From NCBI GenBank assembly GCA_946611835.1, contig CAMOEE010000036.1, positions 1 to 15,178 on the forward strand: DNA of 15,178 nucleotides. The letters run 5' to 3'. Shown here piece by piece: positions 13,098 to 15,178 of the stretch; positions within the stretch are counted from its first letter, which is position 1, and the number at the start of each line of letters is the position of its first letter. A program made the position numbers and the translations under genes. The notes below the pieces were generated by a model, which made no database searches, was not told the origin of the DNA, and saw only the letters and a list, made by a program, of their open reading frames with translations. This DNA is from an uncultured Treponema sp. Its GTDB lineage: Bacteria > Spirochaetota > Spirochaetia > Treponematales > Treponemataceae.

Positions 13098-14258
13098 TTA
13101 TTTCTCGAAGTGGTATTTCCAGAATACAGGAATGGCGATTGACCAGTCCTTGTCACGAGTAGCGATATTGAATTCACAACCAAGGGTATTCTTTTCGTTT
13201 GCCTCGTACTCAAGGCCGAAAGCTCCGAAGAGGATTGTTTTATTTGTGTTTGTCTCAGATTTGAGGTCTGAGAGGATTTTGCCTGTTACTGAAGCTGTAA
13301 GCTTGTCTGCAAGTCCAAATGAAAGAGAAGCTGCAGAATACAAGTCATAGCTGTCGAAAGACTCATCGTCAATGATGACGGCAGGCTCATCATCGCTCAT
13401 GTTGTATGCGATTTCAGCTGCAATGCCGAATTTCTCAAATTCAAGTGTGGCATAGGCACTGAGAAGATTTTTGTAGGAAACATCTCATTCGATGTGTCCC
13501 AGGCTGATTGTATCTCTATCATTTACAAGGGTGCGGTATTTTTCTGAGTGAGCAAAACCAGCACCTACAGTAACGGCCTCTGAAACTCCGAAGAGAGTCG
13601 GAAGATTGATGTAAGCTCCAATCTGCCTTTCGTCGCTGTCGGCAATGTCCTGAACAGAGAAACCAATCTGGAAGAGTTCCTGTCCGTAGATGGCACCGAT
13701 TCCAAAATCAAACTTGTCGTTTTCATCTTCATCTTTGTCGCCATTGAAGTAATTCTTATCTCCCCAGTCAGAATCCATATCGAATGGAGCCGTAACACCA
13801 AGACGAAGGCCTTCAACCGGGCGGAGAGTAAAGGTCAGACCATCGCTTCCGATGTTACCAGCGTTGATGTTGTCATCATAAATCGGGAGATATGAACCGT
13901 CTGAGAAAATTCCGGTATGAAGGCTCAAAGTTGCAATTTCAATAGGGCGGAATTCAAGATACCAGTCCTTGAGGCGTCCATCAAGACCATAATGATCATT
14001 ATCGTTGTCATCAAAACGAACATCAGCCTTAATCATAGCGTCAACACGGTCAGTGAAAACTTCAAAATACATTCGGTTTTTGATTCCCATGAAGTCAGTC
14101 ACAGACTCAGAATTTCCGTCATCATCGCGGCCATTATCATAATGATCGACGAAAGCATCTTTCTCATACAACTTGTTGTAGAAAGAGAATTTTACATCTG
14201 CACTCGCAAAGCCCAGGGCAAGAGCAAGTACAGCCATAGAAGAAAGAATCTTTTTCAT
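13098..14258 (-). pseudogene. Porin-like outer-membrane protein gene interrupted by one in-frame TGA
   Basis: One continuous frame of 387 codons on the minus strand. The signal peptide MKKILSSMAVLALALGFASA (cut after Ala20) is followed by DVKFSFYNKLYEK and a mature protein of alternating hydrophobic strands, acidic loops and a strand-rich end FWKYHFEK, consistent with a treponemal beta-barrel porin-like protein. Codon 258 is TGA (13485-13487, context IE*DVSYK). The next 128 codons (IAAEIAYNM ... VFWKYHFEK) keep barrel character in the same frame, so the lesion is one base substitution, not a frameshift. TGG (Trp), CGA or GGA are possible ancestors. The start has AGGTGG about 6 nt upstream. 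Either a recent nonsense mutation, a sequencing error, or a 257-residue product. Exact family not recognised. Confidence 0.82.
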
Positions 14259-14336
14259 ATAAGACCACCTTTTTTTTAACTTTTCGTTAGCTATTTCTAA
14301 CTTTATTTACCACAAGTTAATATTTCCATAATTTTT

Positions 14337-14342
14337 TGTCAA
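14337..14342 (-). promoter_or_regulatory. Possible promoter (-35) of the porin-like gene
   Basis: A perfect TTGACA on the minus strand (14337-14342). The -10 candidates at 16-17 nt (TTAACT, TAACTT) are poor, so an activator may be needed or the start may differ. The leader would be about 55 nt. Confidence 0.4.
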
Positions 14343-14453
14343 CTACCTTTCATTGTTTTTTTCTTGAAAATTCTGACATTTTGTATTTCTTTTCGCATCT
14401 CATGCTTTTTCTGTATTTTTTTGGAATTCATTTCATTTTTATTCTTTTTTCAC

Positions 14454-14459
14454 TATAAT
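14454..14459 (+). promoter_or_regulatory. -10 box adjacent to the phosphatase start codon
   Basis: Perfect TATAAT ending 6 nt before the ATG at 14466, in the context TTCACTATAATT. The -35 at 17 nt (TTTCAT, 14431-14436) is weak. No ribosome binding site lies between, so a leaderless mRNA is predicted. Confidence 0.5.
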
Positions 14460-14465
14460 TCTCGC

Positions 14466-15032
14466 ATGTCTAAAATTTACTTTACCCGCCATGGAGAAAC
14501 TGTAACAAACACAAAGAAGCTTGTCTGCGGGGCAAGGGAAACTGAACTAACCGAAAGAGGCCACGAACAGGCAATCGCCCTCGGAAAGGAACTTAAAGAA
14601 AAACTGGAGAGTGGAAAAGTCAAAATTGATAAAATCTACTGCTCTCCCCTGTCCCGGGCAAAACTCACTGCCCTTCACATATCTGAAATCACGGGAATTC
14701 CCCTTGAAGAGGAGCCTCTTCTTATAGAAAGAAATTTCGGTGATTACGAGGAGCATTGCAGGGAGGAGCCGGAATTCAGGGCTTCATTAAAGACTTTCGC
14801 CATGTCATACGGACGAAAATCCGGGGGCGAGTCAAACATGAGGACAGCTCAGAGAATCTACAATGTTCTCGACAGGCTGACCGCACAAAGCAAAGCCAGG
14901 GGCGAGACTTATCTTCTGGTGGCTCACAACGGACTTGCCAGGGTGGTCAATTCATATTTCTACGACATGACAAATGAAGAATTCGGGGATTTCGGAATCA
15001 CAAACTGCCAGCTTTTGGAATATGAGTTTTAA
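14466..15032 (+). CDS. Histidine phosphatase superfamily protein (phosphoglycerate mutase-like)
   Basis: 188 residues from the ATG at 14466, giving MSKIYFTRHGET; the open frame extends upstream into T-rich non-coding sequence. The RHG motif is R8-H9-G10 (His9 is the phospho-acceptor), with R64 in SPLSRAK (60-66), E88 in IERNFGD, and the second catalytic His154 in LLVAHNGLARVV. These are the active-site residues of branch 1 histidine phosphatases, which include cofactor-dependent phosphoglycerate mutase, CobC and broad-specificity sugar phosphatases. At 188 residues it is shorter than GpmA (about 230-250), so a phosphatase is more likely than a glycolytic mutase. Substrate cannot be named from sequence. 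Single gene, divergent from the porin-like gene. Confidence 0.92.
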   Translation: MSKIYFTRHGETVTNTKKLVCGARETELTERGHEQAIALGKELKEKLESGKVKIDKIYCSPLSRAKLTALHISEITGIPLEEEPLLIERNFGDYEEHCREEPEFRASLKTFAMSYGRKSGGESNMRTAQRIYNVLDRLTAQSKARGETYLLVAHNGLARVVNSYFYDMTNEEFGDFGITNCQLLEYEF

Positions 15033-15104
15033 ATTTCTCACAGAGCTTCGGAGCGCACAGAGAGTTATTTCTCTGTGACCTCTGTGTACTCTGTGAGGAA
15101 TTTT
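15031..15104. repeat. Nested inverted repeat built from CACAGAG / CTCTGTG units
   Basis: Outer arms 15031-15045 and 15089-15103 pair over 15 bp with one G-U. Inside, CACAGAGA (15056-15063) pairs with TCTCTGTG (15070-15077). CTCTGTG occurs three times at 15071, 15080 and 15089, about 9 nt apart. It begins at the stop codon of the phosphatase gene and ends in TTTT, so it may also act as its terminator. CTCTGTG-type repeats are seen between genes in many bacteria. Confidence 0.75.
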
Positions 15105-15136
15105 CGATACAATAAAAATAAACAGGAGTTAAAAAT

Positions 15137-15178
15137 ATGAAAGGATTTGAAATCGGACAGGAAGTCGAGACTACGGTC
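15137..15178 (+). CDS. Start of an unidentified protein, possibly an S1-domain protein (cut by window edge)
   Basis: Fourteen codons, MKGFEIGQEVETTV, starting at an ATG with AGGAG (15124-15128) 8 nt upstream and a TACAAT -10-like box at 15108-15113. The FEIGQEVETTV pattern resembles the first strand of an S1 RNA-binding domain, as in ribosomal protein S1, but 14 residues are too few to be sure. Confidence 0.6.
   Translation, partial: MKGFEIGQEVETTV

Noticed and set aside
12991..13350. 119-codon plus-strand open frame across the GC-rich repeat and the porin-like gene
   Set aside because: It runs through a strong terminator and the antisense of a gene, with no binding site or protein-like features.
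13420..13490. TGA in the porin-like gene as a selenocysteine codon (some treponemes make selenoproteins)
   Set aside because: No clear SECIS-like hairpin directly after the TGA, and a porin strand is not a redox site. A nonsense mutation or sequence error is simpler.
15031..15104. CRISPR-like array from the repeated CTCTGTG words
   Set aside because: Units are only 7 bases at about 9-nt steps in both orientations, with no spacers; it is a hairpin repeat.

Overview
The window looks like chromosome of a Treponema-type spirochaete (host-associated: rumen, gut or oral). The strongest sign is the minus-strand order cheA - cheW/CheR-like - cheX - cheY, with a treponeme-style CheW carrying a C-terminal CheR-like domain. 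Supporting signs are spirochaetal lipoproteins with a loose lipobox, a treponemal-type porin-like protein, and moderately AT-rich DNA. The assignment rests on recognising families, not on a search.

Layout. 1-4375 (minus): chemotaxis operon cheA > cheW-cheR-like > cheX > cheY (cheY cut by the window edge). 4469-6192 (minus): purM > purN, two steps of de novo purine synthesis, from a good promoter at 6229-6257. 6358-10173: an envelope island. It has lipoprotein A (+), a small secreted protein (+), an omptin-like outer-membrane protease (+), a small periplasmic protein of 11-residue helical repeats (+), and lipoprotein B (-). The two lipoproteins point toward each other from the ends of the island. 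They share a 97-bp segment (95 identical) covering ribosome binding site, start and signal peptide, in inverted orientation. 10295-11398 (minus): an Rpn/PD-(D/E)XK nuclease-transposase family protein with a heptad-repeat tail. 11507-12004 (minus): purE, divergent from 12106-12945 (+), nudC. 12946-13040: a GC-rich palindromic repeat. 13098-14258 (minus): a porin-like gene interrupted by one in-frame TGA. 14466-15032 (+): a histidine-phosphatase family protein. 15031-15104: a nested inverted repeat. 15137-end (+): the start of another gene.

How the genes work together. CheA phosphorylates CheY, CheW-CheR-like couples CheA to receptors, and CheX removes phosphate from CheY. PurM, PurN and PurE are three enzymes of one pathway in two loci. 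The 6.3-10.2 kb island is devoted to exported proteins. The most interesting structure is the pair of inverted leader repeats. Recombination between them would flip about 3.7 kb and exchange the upstream regions of the two lipoprotein genes with the signal peptide kept in frame. A second notable point is that at least three genes (cheA, nudC, the phosphatase) have a -10-like box only 6-7 nt before the ATG and no ribosome binding site, which predicts leaderless mRNAs. There is no tRNA, rRNA or CRISPR array that I can see, and no gene-free stretch over 300 bases.
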